From Onishia taeanensis (GTDB lineage Bacteria > Pseudomonadota > Gammaproteobacteria > Pseudomonadales > Halomonadaceae): a stretch of 64,000 bases of DNA. The notes beneath the pieces were generated by a model. That model had not been told where the DNA came from and searched no databases. It saw nothing but the letters and a program-made list of their open reading frames with translations. Of this stretch, positions 37,309-46,761 are shown piece after piece. How positions within the stretch are numbered: the first letter of the stretch is position 1; every line of letters begins with the position of its first letter. The stretch spans positions 248,001-312,000 of the forward strand of contig NZ_QLSX01000001.1 in the NCBI RefSeq assembly GCF_003268885.1, given 5' to 3'. The translations under genes were made by a program, and so were the position numbers.

Positions 37309-38384
37309 GCCTGATAGCGCAGCGGTGACTGGGCCTGAGGCAGCCCCATCCATTCGGCGGCCACCCGCCCGAAGCGCCGAGTCAGGCGGTCGAAGGGGTC
37401 GAGCCCAGGGGTGTAGTCCTTGAGGCGTGGCGCTTCCAGACGCGCCCGAGCTACCCCATCCAGCGTGTCCAGCCGATCCACCAACCCAAGATTGACGGCC
37501 TGCTCACCGGTCCACACCAACCCTGAAAACAGCTCAGGGTCATCGGACAGCCGCTCTCCGCGGCCGGCCTTGACGTCATCGATGAACTGGCGATGGGTGG
37601 TATCGAGCACTTCCTGCCAAAACGCCCGCTGGCGAGGCGAAATGCCCTTGAAGGGATCAAGGAACGCCTTGTTATCGCCGGCAGTGAAGACCCGGCGCTC
37701 TATCCCCAGACGGTCGATGGCTTTCTCAAGGCCGAAGCCGGAGAAGATCACCCCGATAGAGCCCACCAGGCTTGCCGGCGCAGCGACGATCTGATCGGCC
37801 GCCGCCGCAATATAGTAGGCGCCGCTGGCACCGATATCTTCGACCACCGCAATGATCGGTTTGTCGCCCTGATCCCTCAATCGCATGATCTCTTCATAGA
37901 TACGCTGCGACTGCACGGGGCTGCCGCCGGGGCTGTTGATATGCAACACCACCGCCGTTGCTCCTGGTGCCTCCCAGGCGCGCCTGAGCCCCTCGATGAT
38001 GCGCTCGGCATTGGCCGGCGACTGGCTATCGATCACGCCTTGGACCTCGACGACACCCAGATGCTGCCCCGCCATCACCGACGGCTGCGCGGCCCTGTAG
38101 AAGCTATAGAAGGTCGTCGCGATCATGGTCAGGATCAGCGCGGCAAACAGGAACCGAAAGAACAGCTTCCAGCGACGTGAACGCCGCTGCTCAGTCAGCA
38201 CGCCACCGACCCAGCGATCCATCATCTCGAGCTGGGCAAGGCGCTGGCGTTCGCGCAGGGTCTCGGCATCCTCGTCGCTCGCGGGCCCGGCACCTTTGGC
38301 GGCTTGCTGCTCGGCACGCCGCGCTTCTTCCCGGCTTAGCTCCGGCCCCTGGGTCCATCGATCCTGCGGTTTATCGTCACTCAT
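37302..38384 (-). CDS. sppA: S49-family signal peptide peptidase (SppA-like)
   Basis: Inner-membrane serine protease of 360 residues. A cytoplasmic, charged N-terminus (about 1-75) is followed by one membrane helix (about 78-98, FLFAALILTMIATTFYSF). The S49 domain shows LHINSPGGSPVQSQ, the nucleophile in DIGASGAYYIAAAAD and the general-base lysine in AGDNKAFLDPF. It is a short, single-domain form. The ATG at 38384 has AGGA at a fair distance; an ATG two codons upstream is possible. Likely substrates are cleaved signal peptides or membrane proteins. Confidence 0.9.
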   Translation of the reverse strand: MSDDKPQDRWTQGPELSREEARRAEQQAAKGAGPASDEDAETLRERQRLAQLEMMDRWVGGVLTEQRRSRRWKLFFRFLFAALILTMIATTFYSFYRAAQPSVMAGQHLGVVEVQGVIDSQSPANAERIIEGLRRAWEAPGATAVVLHINSPGGSPVQSQRIYEEIMRLRDQGDKPIIAVVEDIGASGAYYIAAAADQIVAAPASLVGSIGVIFSGFGLEKAIDRLGIERRVFTAGDNKAFLDPFKGISPRQRAFWQEVLDTTHRQFIDDVKAGRGERLSDDPELFSGLVWTGEQAVNLGLVDRLDTLDGVARARLEAPRLKDYTPGLDPFDRLTRRFGRVAAEWMGLPQAQSPLRYQAY

Positions 38385-38494
38385 GGGCATCCTGCTCAAG
38401 ATCAAAAATGGCTTGGTGACACCATATTGGCATTTCTACCTCGGCGTCATCGCGACACTCACCGTGCAACGATAATGACAGCAGCCGCGCCAGT

Positions 38495-39145
38495 TCAGCC
38501 GTGAAGCCAGTCGATTAGCTCGGGAAAATTGTCGGCGGTAAAGGTGGGCCGGCTGGCGGCCAGTCGCTCGCGATCATGCACGCCGTAGGTCATAGCGACC
38601 CGATCCATCGACAGCGCCCGCGCCATCTCCAGATCATACTCAGTATCGCCCACCATCACGGCTTCGTCCGCCGACACCCCGAACTCGTCAAGGAGCTCTT
38701 CGAGCATGCGCGGATGCGGCTTGGAGCGCGTCTCGTCGGCAGTGCGGCTGGCATCGAACCAGGCCCCGCTGCCGTTTTCGGCAAACACCCGATCCAGCCC
38801 CCGCCGACTCTTGCCGGTGGCTACCGCCAATCGCATGTCGGCACGCTCACGAAGCCTTGCCACCCCGGCCTCGACTCCCGGGAAAAACGCCAGCGGCTCA
38901 GCCTCGGCGGCCACGAAATGATGCGCATAACGTTCACGCAGCCGTTCGGCCTGCTCAGCGCCGATGCCCGGGCACATCCGCGCGATGGCCTCCGGCAGAC
39001 CAAGGCCAATGATGTCGCTTACGGCCTCTCCGGGCAGCTCGCCCCACCCCGCATCACGCGCGGCGGCCTGCATGCAGGCCACGATCCGCGCCTCGGAGTC
39101 CATCAGCGTGCCGTCCCAATCGAAGATCACCAGTCGATAACGCAT
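38495..39145 (-). CDS. HAD-superfamily hydrolase, phosphoglycolate-phosphatase-like
   Basis: 216-residue HAD-IA phosphatase. Motif I is FDWDGTLMDSEARI (nucleophile Asp about 9), motif II lies in LAVATGKSRRGL, the lysine in SKPHPRMLEELL, and motif IV in VMVGDTEYDLEMA. The cap domain is small. It is adjacent to rluC as in Pseudomonas. The substrate cannot be told from sequence; phosphoglycolate or another sugar phosphate is plausible. Confidence 0.88.
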   Translation of the reverse strand: MRYRLVIFDWDGTLMDSEARIVACMQAAARDAGWGELPGEAVSDIIGLGLPEAIARMCPGIGAEQAERLRERYAHHFVAAEAEPLAFFPGVEAGVARLRERADMRLAVATGKSRRGLDRVFAENGSGAWFDASRTADETRSKPHPRMLEELLDEFGVSADEAVMVGDTEYDLEMARALSMDRVAMTYGVHDRERLAASRPTFTADNFPELIDWLHG

Positions 39146-39224
39146 AACTCTCCAATTTCCGGCTCGCCCATTTGCCCGCTTGCCGGTTTATTCGCCTGCT
39201 GGCTTGCAGCTCAATTTTCCTGAC

Positions 39225-40172
39225 TCAGGACTGCTGGCGTGCCCGCGCGAGCACCGCAGTCAGTTCATCGCCCAGCGGCGCCTTGACGTGCACCGGCCGG
39301 CCGCTATCAGGCTCGGGGAAGGTCAGAGCCGCGGCATGCAGGAAGAGACGGTTGAGCCCGAACTTGGCAGCCAGCGCCTCGCCGCTACGGGTGCCGTACT
39401 TGTCATCACCGAGCAGCGGATGCCCGGCATGGGTAGCATGGACGCGGATCTGGTGGGTACGCCCGGTGACCGGCTCGGCCTCGATCAAGGTGGCATTGGC
39501 GAAGGTCTCGCGCACCCCGAAACGGGTTCTGGACACCTTTCCCGCCGGGTCGACCCGCACCCGGCGCTCGCCATTGCCGGCCTCGAAGCGATCCAGGCGC
39601 GCGCTGACATAGTCGCGCCGTGCCGGCCAGCGGCCGGCCACCAACGCCAGGTACTGTTTATCCATCTTGCGCCCCTTGAGCGACTCGTTGAGGGACAGCA
39701 GTGCAGGACGCGACTTGGCCAGTAGCAGGCAGCCCGAGGTATCCCGGTCCAGCCGATGCACCAGTTCCAGAAAGTCCAGGTCCTCGCGCACCTGGCGCAG
39801 GGCCTCGATCAGGCCAATCTTGACGCCGCTGCCGCCGTGAACGGCGAGCCCCGAGGGCTTGTTGATCACCAGCCAGCCCGGCCCCTCGACCAGCACGCTG
39901 CCGGCCAGCAGGTTGCGCAGGTTGTTGCTGACCTCGCGCACCGCCTCTTCCGGTGCCAACCGCAGTGGCGGCACCCGCACCAGGTCGTTGAGCTCGAGCC
40001 GATAGTCGACCTTGACCCGCTTCTTGTTGACCCGCACCTCACCCTTGCGCACGATCCGATAGATCAACGCCTTGGGCGCTCCCTTCAATCGGGTGCGCAG
40101 AAAGTTGTCGATGCGCTGCCCTACCTGGCCCTCGGTGACCTCAATCCACTGTACTTCTCGCCCCTCGGCCAT
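39225..40172 (-). CDS. rluC: 23S rRNA pseudouridine synthase RluC
   Basis: Isomerises specific uridines of 23S rRNA (955, 2504 and 2580 in E. coli). The 315-residue protein has an N-terminal S4 domain (QRIDNFLRTRLKGAPKALIYR, then VRVNKKRVKVDYRLELNDLV) and the RluA-type catalytic domain with VHRLDRDTSGCLLLAK (catalytic Asp) and GRTHQIRVHATHAGHPLLGD. It is divergent from rne, a conserved pairing in gammaproteobacteria. Confidence 0.95.
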   Translation of the reverse strand: MAEGREVQWIEVTEGQVGQRIDNFLRTRLKGAPKALIYRIVRKGEVRVNKKRVKVDYRLELNDLVRVPPLRLAPEEAVREVSNNLRNLLAGSVLVEGPGWLVINKPSGLAVHGGSGVKIGLIEALRQVREDLDFLELVHRLDRDTSGCLLLAKSRPALLSLNESLKGRKMDKQYLALVAGRWPARRDYVSARLDRFEAGNGERRVRVDPAGKVSRTRFGVRETFANATLIEAEPVTGRTHQIRVHATHAGHPLLGDDKYGTRSGEALAAKFGLNRLFLHAAALTFPEPDSGRPVHVKAPLGDELTAVLARARQQS

Positions 40173-40766
40173 TCGTTACTCCGTCTCACCTGGTCATGTC
40201 TTGCGCTCGATAGATCGGCCCATTCTACCGCACCGACGCCCTCACTGCGCCAATTGCTGCTATTGGGCATTGCTGTTATATTTCCAGTTCGCTCAAATGG
40301 GGCCAATAGCGCCCCACAATGGCGCCTGCACGTCAGACACGCAGGCCGGGGCCAGGAATCAGGCCGCCACGACGACTGCCCGAAGCAGGGTCGCGGCGCC
40401 ACTGTAAGAAGAAAGCGAAACTTGAACGCCACGCCCGGACCCCGGGCCGTTCCCAAGACGGGACGACCCGCAGGCCACGGGAATACTCAACAGCGAGCCG
40501 GAGGCCGGCGTTGGCGAATCGATGTATGCCAGGTGTCTGGCGGTAGACCGCGGGGCCGGCAGGGCGTGATGCCCGCCGAAACATGTCCCGCCACCGCCGC
40601 GTACTCAACATGATCACGCTCGAACAGTCATGGGATCTACCCACTGCCCGAGCCGGGCGCACAAGCATCCGCGACATGCGCTGAGCACAAGCACGCAGCA
40701 CCCAGAGGTTCGCCTTCGTCGACCGCTTACGGGCGCCATCCGGTGCGCGCCAGCAAGCGAGACAAC
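40173..40766 (+). promoter_or_regulatory. Long rne leader and rluC-rne divergent promoter region
   Basis: Nearly 600 bp with no convincing gene separates rluC from rne. From the promoter at 40254-40281 the rne mRNA would have a leader of about 480 nt. It contains GC-rich hairpins, for example GCCCGG-ACC-CCGGGC at 40433-40447. RNase E genes of enterobacteria and pseudomonads carry structured leaders through which the enzyme cleaves its own mRNA; this region is a candidate of that kind. Confidence 0.5.
40254..40281 (+). promoter_or_regulatory. Candidate sigma-70 promoter of rne
   Basis: TTGCTG (40254-40259), 16 bp, then TTATAT (40276-40281), with TG two bases upstream of the -10. It lies about 485 bp before the rne start. 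Confidence 0.45.
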
Positions 40767-43700
40767 ATGAAACGGATGCTCATCAACGCGACCCAGCCAG
40801 AAGAGCTGCGGGTCGCTCTGGTCGATGGACAACGCCTTTACGACCTGGACATCGAATCCGGTGCCAGAGAACAGAAAAAAGCCAATATCTATCGCGGCAA
40901 GATCACTCGCGTAGAACCCTCCCTCGAAGCCGCCTTCGTCGATTTCGGCGCCGACCGCCACGGTTTCCTGCCGCTGAAGGAAATCTCCCGCGAGTACTTC
41001 GTCAAGGAGCCCAGCGGGCGCCCCAACATCAAGGAAGTGCTCAAGGAAGGCCAGGAAGTCATCGTCCAGGTCGATAAAGAAGAGCGCGGCAACAAGGGCG
41101 CCGCCCTGACCACCTTCATCAGCCTGGCCGGTCGTTTTCTGGTCCTGATGCCTAACAACCCGCGGGCCGGCGGCATTTCTCGCCGCATCGAAGGCGAAGA
41201 GCGTGCGCAGCTCAAGGACGCCATGGGACAGCTCACGCTGCCCGACAAGATGGGCGTGATCGTGCGCACGGCAGGGATCGGCCGCTCCTCCGAAGAGCTG
41301 CAGTGGGACCTGGACTACCTTGCCCAAGTGTGGGAATCCATCACCGAAGAAGCCGGTAAGCGTCCCGCTCCCTTCCTGATCTATCGCGAATCCAACGTCA
41401 TCATCCGTGCCATGCGCGACTACCTGCGCAACGACATCGGCGAGGTATTGATCGACAGCCCCGAGGTGCATGAAGAAGCGCTGGCCTTCATCCGGCAGGT
41501 CATGCCCTCCTACCAGCAGAAGATCAAGCTGTACGCCGACGAAGTACCGCTGTTCTCGCGCTTCCAGATCGAATCCCAGATCGAGACCGCCTACCAGCGG
41601 GAAGTCAAACTGCCCTCTGGCGGCTCGATCGTCATCGATCACACCGAAGCCCTGGTCTCCATCGACATCAACTCGGCGCGCGCCACCCGCGGCAGCGATA
41701 TCGAGGAAACTGCGCTGCAGACCAACAGCGAGGCGGCCGACGAGATTGCCCGCCAGCTGCGCCTGCGCGATATCGGCGGTCTGGTGGTCATCGACTTCAT
41801 CGATATGAGCCCCGCACGCAACCAGCGTGAGGTCGAGAATCGCATGCGCGACGCCCTCAAGCTCGACCGCGCCCGCGTGCAGATCGGCCGTATCTCGCGC
41901 TTTGGCCTGATGGAAATGTCGCGCCAGCGCCTGCGCCCCTCGCTTGGCGAGACCAGCGGCGTGGTCTGCCCGCGCTGCGACGGTCAGGGCACCATCCGCG
42001 ACGTGCGCTCGCTGTCGCTTTCCGTCATGCGCCTGCTCGAAGAAGAGGCGATGAAGGAACGCAGCGCCCAGATTCGTGCCATCCTGCCGGTGCCGGTGGC
42101 CACTTATCTGCTCAATGAGAAGCGTGCAGTGCTCGCCGAGATCGAGCGCCGACAGGGCGTGCGCCTGCTGGTGCTGCCCAACCCGGAAATGGACACCCCT
42201 CACTACGACGTACAGCGCCTGCGCGATGACCACGTCGATGAGGATGAGTCGGTCAAATCCAGCTATGAGCTGCCCACCGACAGCGAAGTTGGCAAGGAAC
42301 CGGATGCGAGCATCGCCAAGCCGGTGCAGCGCGCCGAAGCCGCGGTCAAGAGCGTGATTCACACCGCCCCTGCCCCTGCCTCGCTGCAGGAAGAGCCTGC
42401 TGCCCCCGAGGCCAAGGCACCGGCCGCCGCCCCCCAGGCGCCGGCAGTTGACGAAAGCGGTGTAATCTCTCGCCTGTTCAAGGGCCTCGGCAAGCTGCTG
42501 GGCAGCGGTGAAGCCTCTCCCGCCTCGACAGGCAATCAAGCCGGCAGCGGCAAGCAGCAGGAAGAACAGCGCCAGACAAGCAATCGCAACGAGGATCGAG
42601 ACAGCGAGTCTCGCCAGAACGGCAACAACCGTGGCGGCCGAGGCGGACGTGGAGGCAACAACCGCCGCGGCCGTGACGACAACCGCAACCAGGGCAACAA
42701 GAAGCCGGACAACCGCGGCGACGGCAACAGCGATAACCGTGACGCCAAGCCAGAGGGTCGCAGCGACGGCAACCGCCAGGGCGGCAATCGGGGCCGGGGA
42801 CGCCAGGACGACGAGCGTCGCCAGCAGAAGCCCTCGACCAAGAGTCAGGGTGACAAGGGCCAGAACGACAAGCCCCAGACCGATAAGCCCCAGAGCGATA
42901 AAGCGCAAGGCGACAAGAAGTCGAGCCAGGGCGAGCGCAAGGACAAGCCTCAGCAGGCCGACAACAAGAAGCCGCAGTCCACTGACAAGTCCAATCAGGG
43001 AGAGCAGCCGGCCAAGGAAACCGCCAAGAGCGACGGCAAGCCTAAGCGCACTCGCAACAACCCGCGCAACCGGACCCGCAAGCAGGCCCTGAATCCTCAG
43101 GCCGAAGCCGAGCAGAAGCGTCTGCAGGCAGAGGCGCAACAGGCGGATTCCGAAGCGCCGAAGGACGAGGCCCAACAGGCCGAGACTGCCAAGCAGGAAG
43201 CCCCGAAGCCGCAAACCCAGAAGACTGATGACGAGCCCCAGCAGGCGTCTGCGAAAGAGCAGGCGCCGAAAGCCAAGCAGCCCAAAGCGGAAGAACTGAA
43301 GGCTGAAGAGGCCAAGGCTGAAGAGCCGAAGGCAGAGGCTCCGACACAGACGCAAGAGCAGACCAAGCAGGAAACGCCGCAGGCTGAAGAGCCCCAGCAA
43401 GCGACTCCGAAGCAGCAAGCGCCGAAAGCCAAGCAGCCTAAGCCTAAAGAAGCCAAGTCTGAAGAGCCGAAGGCAGCAGCCCCTAAGCAAGCACAGCCTG
43501 AGGTAGAGGCACCGGCACAAGAGGCATCCGAGCAGGAAGCGCCTAAGGCCGAGCAGCCGCAAGAAGTGCCTGAGTCTGAAGCACCTAAGCCTGAAGCGCC
43601 CAAGGCAGAGACTTCGGCACAAGAGGTTCCGGTACAAGAGGCAGGCGCGCAGCAAGCCCCGAAGGCCGAGCAGCCGCAAGAAGCGCCTGAGCCTGAAGCG

Positions 43701-44042
43701 CCTGAGCCTGAAGCGTCCAAGGCAGAGGCACCGGCACAAGAGGCATCCAAGCAGGAAGCCCCAAAGGCCGAGCAGACGCAGGAAGCGCCTGAGTCTGAAA
43801 CCGCTACGCCTCAAACGTCCAAGGCAGAGGCACCGGCACAAGAGGCATCCAAGCAGGAAGCCCCAAAGGCCGAGCAGACACAGGAAGCGCCTGAGTCTGA
43901 AACCGCTACGCCTGAAACGCCCAAGGCTCCAAAGCAAGAGGAGTCTAAGCCCAAGGCGCGTCGCCGTCGCCGCGCTCATAACGACCCGCGCGAGATCCGT
44001 CGTCGTGAGCAGCAAGGCAAGTCCGACGACGGCCAGTCCTGA
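40767..44042 (+). CDS. rne: Ribonuclease E
   Basis: Endoribonuclease that starts mRNA decay and processes rRNA and tRNA; scaffold of the degradosome. The start [20 protein letters not shown] at 40767 is the family start (1091 residues). The catalytic half has the S1 domain (about 35-120), [13 protein letters not shown], the catalytic Asp segment [13 protein letters not shown] and IDFIDM, and the zinc-link CPRCDG (Cys401 and Cys404). The C-terminal half from about 520 is disordered: an Arg/Gly/Asn-rich RNA-binding stretch (about 610-690), a Lys/Gln/Asp stretch, then an acidic Ala-Pro-Glu-Gln region with 34-residue repeats, ending with the [12 protein letters not shown] motif seen in pseudomonads. 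Confidence 0.96.
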   Translation: MKRMLINATQPEELRVALVDGQRLYDLDIESGAREQKKANIYRGKITRVEPSLEAAFVDFGADRHGFLPLKEISREYFVKEPSGRPNIKEVLKEGQEVIVQVDKEERGNKGAALTTFISLAGRFLVLMPNNPRAGGISRRIEGEERAQLKDAMGQLTLPDKMGVIVRTAGIGRSSEELQWDLDYLAQVWESITEEAGKRPAPFLIYRESNVIIRAMRDYLRNDIGEVLIDSPEVHEEALAFIRQVMPSYQQKIKLYADEVPLFSRFQIESQIETAYQREVKLPSGGSIVIDHTEALVSIDINSARATRGSDIEETALQTNSEAADEIARQLRLRDIGGLVVIDFIDMSPARNQREVENRMRDALKLDRARVQIGRISRFGLMEMSRQRLRPSLGETSGVVCPRCDGQGTIRDVRSLSLSVMRLLEEEAMKERSAQIRAILPVPVATYLLNEKRAVLAEIERRQGVRLLVLPNPEMDTPHYDVQRLRDDHVDEDESVKSSYELPTDSEVGKEPDASIAKPVQRAEAAVKSVIHTAPAPASLQEEPAAPEAKAPAAAPQAPAVDESGVISRLFKGLGKLLGSGEASPASTGNQAGSGKQQEEQRQTSNRNEDRDSESRQNGNNRGGRGGRGGNNRRGRDDNRNQGNKKPDNRGDGNSDNRDAKPEGRSDGNRQGGNRGRGRQDDERRQQKPSTKSQGDKGQNDKPQTDKPQSDKAQGDKKSSQGERKDKPQQADNKKPQSTDKSNQGEQPAKETAKSDGKPKRTRNNPRNRTRKQALNPQAEAEQKRLQAEAQQADSEAPKDEAQQAETAKQEAPKPQTQKTDDEPQQASAKEQAPKAKQPKAEELKAEEAKAEEPKAEAPTQTQEQTKQETPQAEEPQQATPKQQAPKAKQPKPKEAKSEEPKAAAPKQAQPEVEAPAQEASEQEAPKAEQPQEVPESEAPKPEAPKAETSAQEVPVQEAGAQQAPKAEQPQEAPEPEAPEPEASKAEAPAQEASKQEAPKAEQTQEAPESETATPQTSKAEAPAQEASKQEAPKAEQTQEAPESETATPETPKAPKQEESKPKARRRRRAHNDPREIRRREQQGKSDDGQS
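43716..43919 (+). repeat. Two 102-bp in-frame repeats in the rne tail
   Basis: Units at 43716-43817 and 43818-43919 are nearly identical (34 codons each, with motifs [20 protein letters not shown]). A more diverged copy of about 117 bp precedes them from 43599. The repeats encode part of the disordered acidic tail of RNase E and are prone to length change. Confidence 0.9.
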
Positions 44043-44088
44043 TCGGCAGGCCCGGGGCAACCCGGGCCACCGCTGAAAGGCGGCAACC

Positions 44089-44123
44089 AAAAACGCCCGC
44101 AGGCTAAGCCTGCGGGCGTTTTT
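44089..44123. terminator. Bidirectional terminator between rne and murB
   Basis: ACGCCCGCAGGCT pairs with AGCCTGCGGGCGT, flanked by A5 and T5 tracts, so it works on both strands. It ends rne (plus) and the comEC-to-murB unit (minus). Confidence 0.92.
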
Positions 44124-44179
44124 CATGGGCGCCTATTCGACCCTCAGAGCGGCCTATTCGAGCGACCTACTTGACCTGT

Positions 44180-45202
44180 CTACGCCGTGATACCGACCTG
44201 CCTCGGCTCGCGCTCGAGCGCCACACCAAAGCGTTCCAACACTCGCGAGGCGATGCTGTCGGCGAAGCGCAAAAGCCCCTCGGCATCGCCACCGCCATGA
44301 TGGACCAGCACCAAAGCCTGGCGATCATGCACGCCGAAGGCGCCCTCGCGATGGCCCTTGAGCCCGCACTGATCGATCAGCCAGCCAGCCGCCAACTTGT
44401 AACGGTCGCCGGGCTGGGGGAAATGCGGCATCTCGGGATAGCGCTCAAGCAGTGTATGCGCCAGGTCAGCTTCGACCACCGGGTTCTTGAAGAAACTACC
44501 GGCATTGGCGAGCGCCGAGGGGTCTGGCAGCTTTTCACGGCGCAGGGCGCAGACCGCCTCGGCGACCTCAAGGGGCGTCGGTGTCGGCCCGACACGGCTC
44601 GCCAGGTCACCATAGCCCAGGCGAGCTGCCGCCTGCGTGGAAAGGCAAAGCTCGAGGCGCGTGATCACCACCTGGCCATCGAGGGCGCGCTTGAAGAGGC
44701 TATCCCGGTAGCCAAAGGCGCAGTCGGCAGCATCGAGCACCTGCTCGCGACCGTCGGCAAGATGCACCAGATGTACCCGCTCCAGCACCTCCGCGAGCTC
44801 GACGCCGTAGGCGCCGATATTCTGAATCGGGGCGGCACCACACTGACCGGGAATCAGCGCCAGGTTCTCGATACCCCATAGGCCCTGCCCGGCCAAGGTC
44901 ATGACCAGCTCATGCCAGTTCATGCCGGCATCGACGTGCACCCTCACCCGCCTGTCATCCAGCGTCTCGCAGCGATAGTCGGCAAACTCAGGGTGAACCA
45001 CCAGCCCCGGCAACCAACCGCCGAGGATCAGGTTACTGCCGCCTCCAAGCACGGTGACCGGCCAGCCGGCCGCGCGGGCCTCATGAAGCACCGCGACGAG
45101 CTCCTCCGGCGTCGAGGGCGCCACGAAGCGCTCGGCCACGCAGGGTAACCCCAGGGTGTTGGCGCCGCTAAGATCGTGATGCGGATGCCAGACGAGGCTC
45201 AC
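44180..45202 (-). CDS. murB: UDP-N-acetylenolpyruvoylglucosamine reductase
   Basis: FAD enzyme that makes UDP-MurNAc. The 340-residue protein (GTG start) has VTVLGGGSNLILGGWLPGLV, WGIENLALIPGQCGAAPIQN, IGAYG, the RDSLFK segment and FKNPVV. It is a type I MurB of the longer, E. coli-like form. The start overlaps the end of the phosphatase gene (GTGA). It is last of a nine-gene envelope series running from comEC. Confidence 0.95.
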   Translation of the reverse strand: MSLVWHPHHDLSGANTLGLPCVAERFVAPSTPEELVAVLHEARAAGWPVTVLGGGSNLILGGWLPGLVVHPEFADYRCETLDDRRVRVHVDAGMNWHELVMTLAGQGLWGIENLALIPGQCGAAPIQNIGAYGVELAEVLERVHLVHLADGREQVLDAADCAFGYRDSLFKRALDGQVVITRLELCLSTQAAARLGYGDLASRVGPTPTPLEVAEAVCALRREKLPDPSALANAGSFFKNPVVEADLAHTLLERYPEMPHFPQPGDRYKLAAGWLIDQCGLKGHREGAFGVHDRQALVLVHHGGGDAEGLLRFADSIASRVLERFGVALEREPRQVGITA

Positions 45203-45675
45203 GATGTCGAGTCCAGCCGCTTGCGCAGGACCCCGATGAGCCCATCGGCGGCGGCCTCGACCAGATCCAGCACTTCGCCGAAGCCGTCTTCACCGCCGTA
45301 GTAGGGGTCCGGCACCGCTGCTCCTTCACGACCGGCAAAATCGAGAAAGAGTCCGACGTGGGCGTCACAGTCGCTGGGACGCATCGCCAATAAATCGGCC
45401 AAATTGTCATGATCCATGGCCAACAGGTAATCGAAGCGCTCGAAGTCGGCGCGCTCGAGCTGGCGCGCCCGCAGGCCGCTAAGATCGATACCCCGGGTGG
45501 CAGCGGCTGCGGTGGCGCGGCGATCCGGCGCCTTGCCCACATGCCAGTCGCCGGTCCCACAGGAATCGATAGTCACGCTCTCGGCAAGGCCTGCCGCCTC
45601 GAGCTTGTGGCGCAGCATGCCCTCGGCGGTCGGCGAGCGGCAGATGTTGCCGAGGCAGACGAACAGCACGCGCAT
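45199..45675 (-). CDS. Low-molecular-weight protein tyrosine phosphatase
   Basis: 158-residue phosphatase. The P-loop VCLGNICRSP (CX5R, Cys about 7) is at the N-terminus and the general-acid DPYYGGEDGF lies near residue 125. AGGAG lies 7 bases before the ATG; the longer ORF upstream runs back through kdsB in another frame and is a shadow. Wzb/Etp-like enzymes act on tyrosine kinases of capsule export, but here the gene sits between kdsB and murB, a common pseudomonad order with no kinase beside it. Confidence 0.92.
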   Translation of the reverse strand: MRVLFVCLGNICRSPTAEGMLRHKLEAAGLAESVTIDSCGTGDWHVGKAPDRRATAAAATRGIDLSGLRARQLERADFERFDYLLAMDHDNLADLLAMRPSDCDAHVGLFLDFAGREGAAVPDPYYGGEDGFGEVLDLVEAAADGLIGVLRKRLDSTS

Positions 45676-45676
45676 C

Positions 45677-46540
45677 TCAGCGCTCCTTTTTCTTTGGTGA
45701 AATGTCTTCTGGTGAGACGTTTTCTGATGGAATGTTTTCTGGTTGAGTGCCGGCAGACTGGGCGGCGGTGTGCGCGAACAGGGCGCGCACCCGCTCAAGG
45801 TCGGCCTGGGTATCGACGCCGGCGGGATGCGGCTCGCCGGCCAGGGCGACCTGGATACGGTGCCCGTTCTGCAGGGCGCGCAGTTGCTCGAGCTGTTCCA
45901 GCTGTTCCAGCGGCGCCGGGGCCCAGTGGCGATAGGCGGCCAGGAAGCTGGCGCGGTAGGCATAAAGGCCGATGTGGCGCAGCCAGGCATCCTGTGCAAG
46001 CAGTTCCGGCCGGCTGGCGAAGGCCTCCCGATCCCACGTTTCCCGATCCCAAGGGATAGGCGCGCGAGAGAAATACAGGGCGCGGCCGGCGAAGTCTCGC
46101 ACCACCTTGACCACATTGGGGTTGAACAGCATCTCGACGTCGCTGATCGACTCGCCCAGGGTCGCGATGGACGCATCAGCGTCCTCCTCGAGTCGCGCGG
46201 CCACCTGGTCGATCAGGGCCGGCGGCAACAGCGGCTCATCCCCCTGGACGTTGACCAGGATGGCATCCTCGGCGAGCCCCAATCGTTCAGCGACTTCGGC
46301 GAGCCGGTCGGTGCCGGAAGGATGGTCGGCGGCGGTCATCACCACCTCGGCGCCGGCCTCCTCGGCTACCTCGCTAATGCGCGGGTCATCGGTGGCCACC
46401 ACCACACGGCTTGCCTGGCTGGCCAGGGCCTGGCGCCAGACCCGGACCACCATAGGCTCACCGGCGATGTCGAGCAACGGCTTGCCAGGCAGCCGGCTGG
46501 AGGCAAAGCGAGCCGGGATCACGGCGACGAAGTCGCTCAT
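45677..46540 (-). CDS. kdsB: 3-deoxy-manno-octulosonate cytidylyltransferase
   Basis: Activates KDO as CMP-KDO for lipopolysaccharide core. The 287-residue protein has [51 protein letters not shown] and [12 protein letters not shown]. The family is about 250 residues; here about 35 extra residues follow LERVRALFA, made of an Ala/Gln/Thr stretch and a pentapeptide repeat [15 protein letters not shown], then KKKER. The extension is encoded by AT-rich 15-bp tandem repeats and is unlikely to be catalytic. Its start overlaps the Trm112 stop. Confidence 0.93.
   Translation of the reverse strand: MSDFVAVIPARFASSRLPGKPLLDIAGEPMVVRVWRQALASQASRVVVATDDPRISEVAEEAGAEVVMTAADHPSGTDRLAEVAERLGLAEDAILVNVQGDEPLLPPALIDQVAARLEEDADASIATLGESISDVEMLFNPNVVKVVRDFAGRALYFSRAPIPWDRETWDREAFASRPELLAQDAWLRHIGLYAYRASFLAAYRHWAPAPLEQLEQLEQLRALQNGHRIQVALAGEPHPAGVDTQADLERVRALFAHTAAQSAGTQPENIPSENVSPEDISPKKKER
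45696..45740 (-). repeat. 15-bp tandem repeats at the 3' end of kdsB
   Basis: Three consecutive 15-bp units (45696-45710, 45711-45725, 45726-45740; plus-strand reading GGTGAAATGTCTTCT and variants), with a decayed fourth. They encode the pentapeptide repeat at the KdsB tail and are lower in GC than the surroundings. Confidence 0.85.
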
Positions 46541-46761
46541 GCCTGCCCCCCTGCCTCACCACGATTCGGAGCCGCCTTGCCGAGCTTCTCGTCGACGTCC
46601 ATGACCCGAGCTTCCTCGGCCAGCATGACCGGAATGTCGTCGCGGACCGGGTACGCCAGGCCATCGAAGTGGCACTTGAGCTCTGCGTGTTCACGGTCGT
46701 ACTTGAGCTTGCCCTGGCACTGTGGACAGACCAGCATGGCCAGCAATTCCTTATCCATCAT
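46537..46761 (-). CDS. ycaR: Trm112 family protein (YcaR-like)
   Basis: 74-residue zinc-ribbon protein. It begins [19 protein letters not shown] with a CxxC pair, then [25 protein letters not shown] precedes the first ATG; the start overlaps the lpxK stop. Bacterial Trm112-like proteins are small partners or remnants of methyltransferase activators; the role here is unknown. The lpxK-ycaR-kdsB order is the same as in E. coli. Confidence 0.92.
   Translation of the reverse strand: MMDKELLAMLVCPQCQGKLKYDREHAELKCHFDGLAYPVRDDIPVMLAEEARVMDVDEKLGKAAPNRGEAGGQA

Noticed and set aside
40614-44126. Very long minus-strand ORF (1170 codons) opposite rne
   Set aside because: Its product is Leu/Arg/Gly low-complexity sequence that mirrors the biased codons of the real rne gene; rne has full family motifs.
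45676-46176. N-terminal extension of the phosphatase ORF back into kdsB
   Set aside because: The protein family starts at the ATG at 45675 with a good ribosome site; the extra codons are kdsB in another frame.
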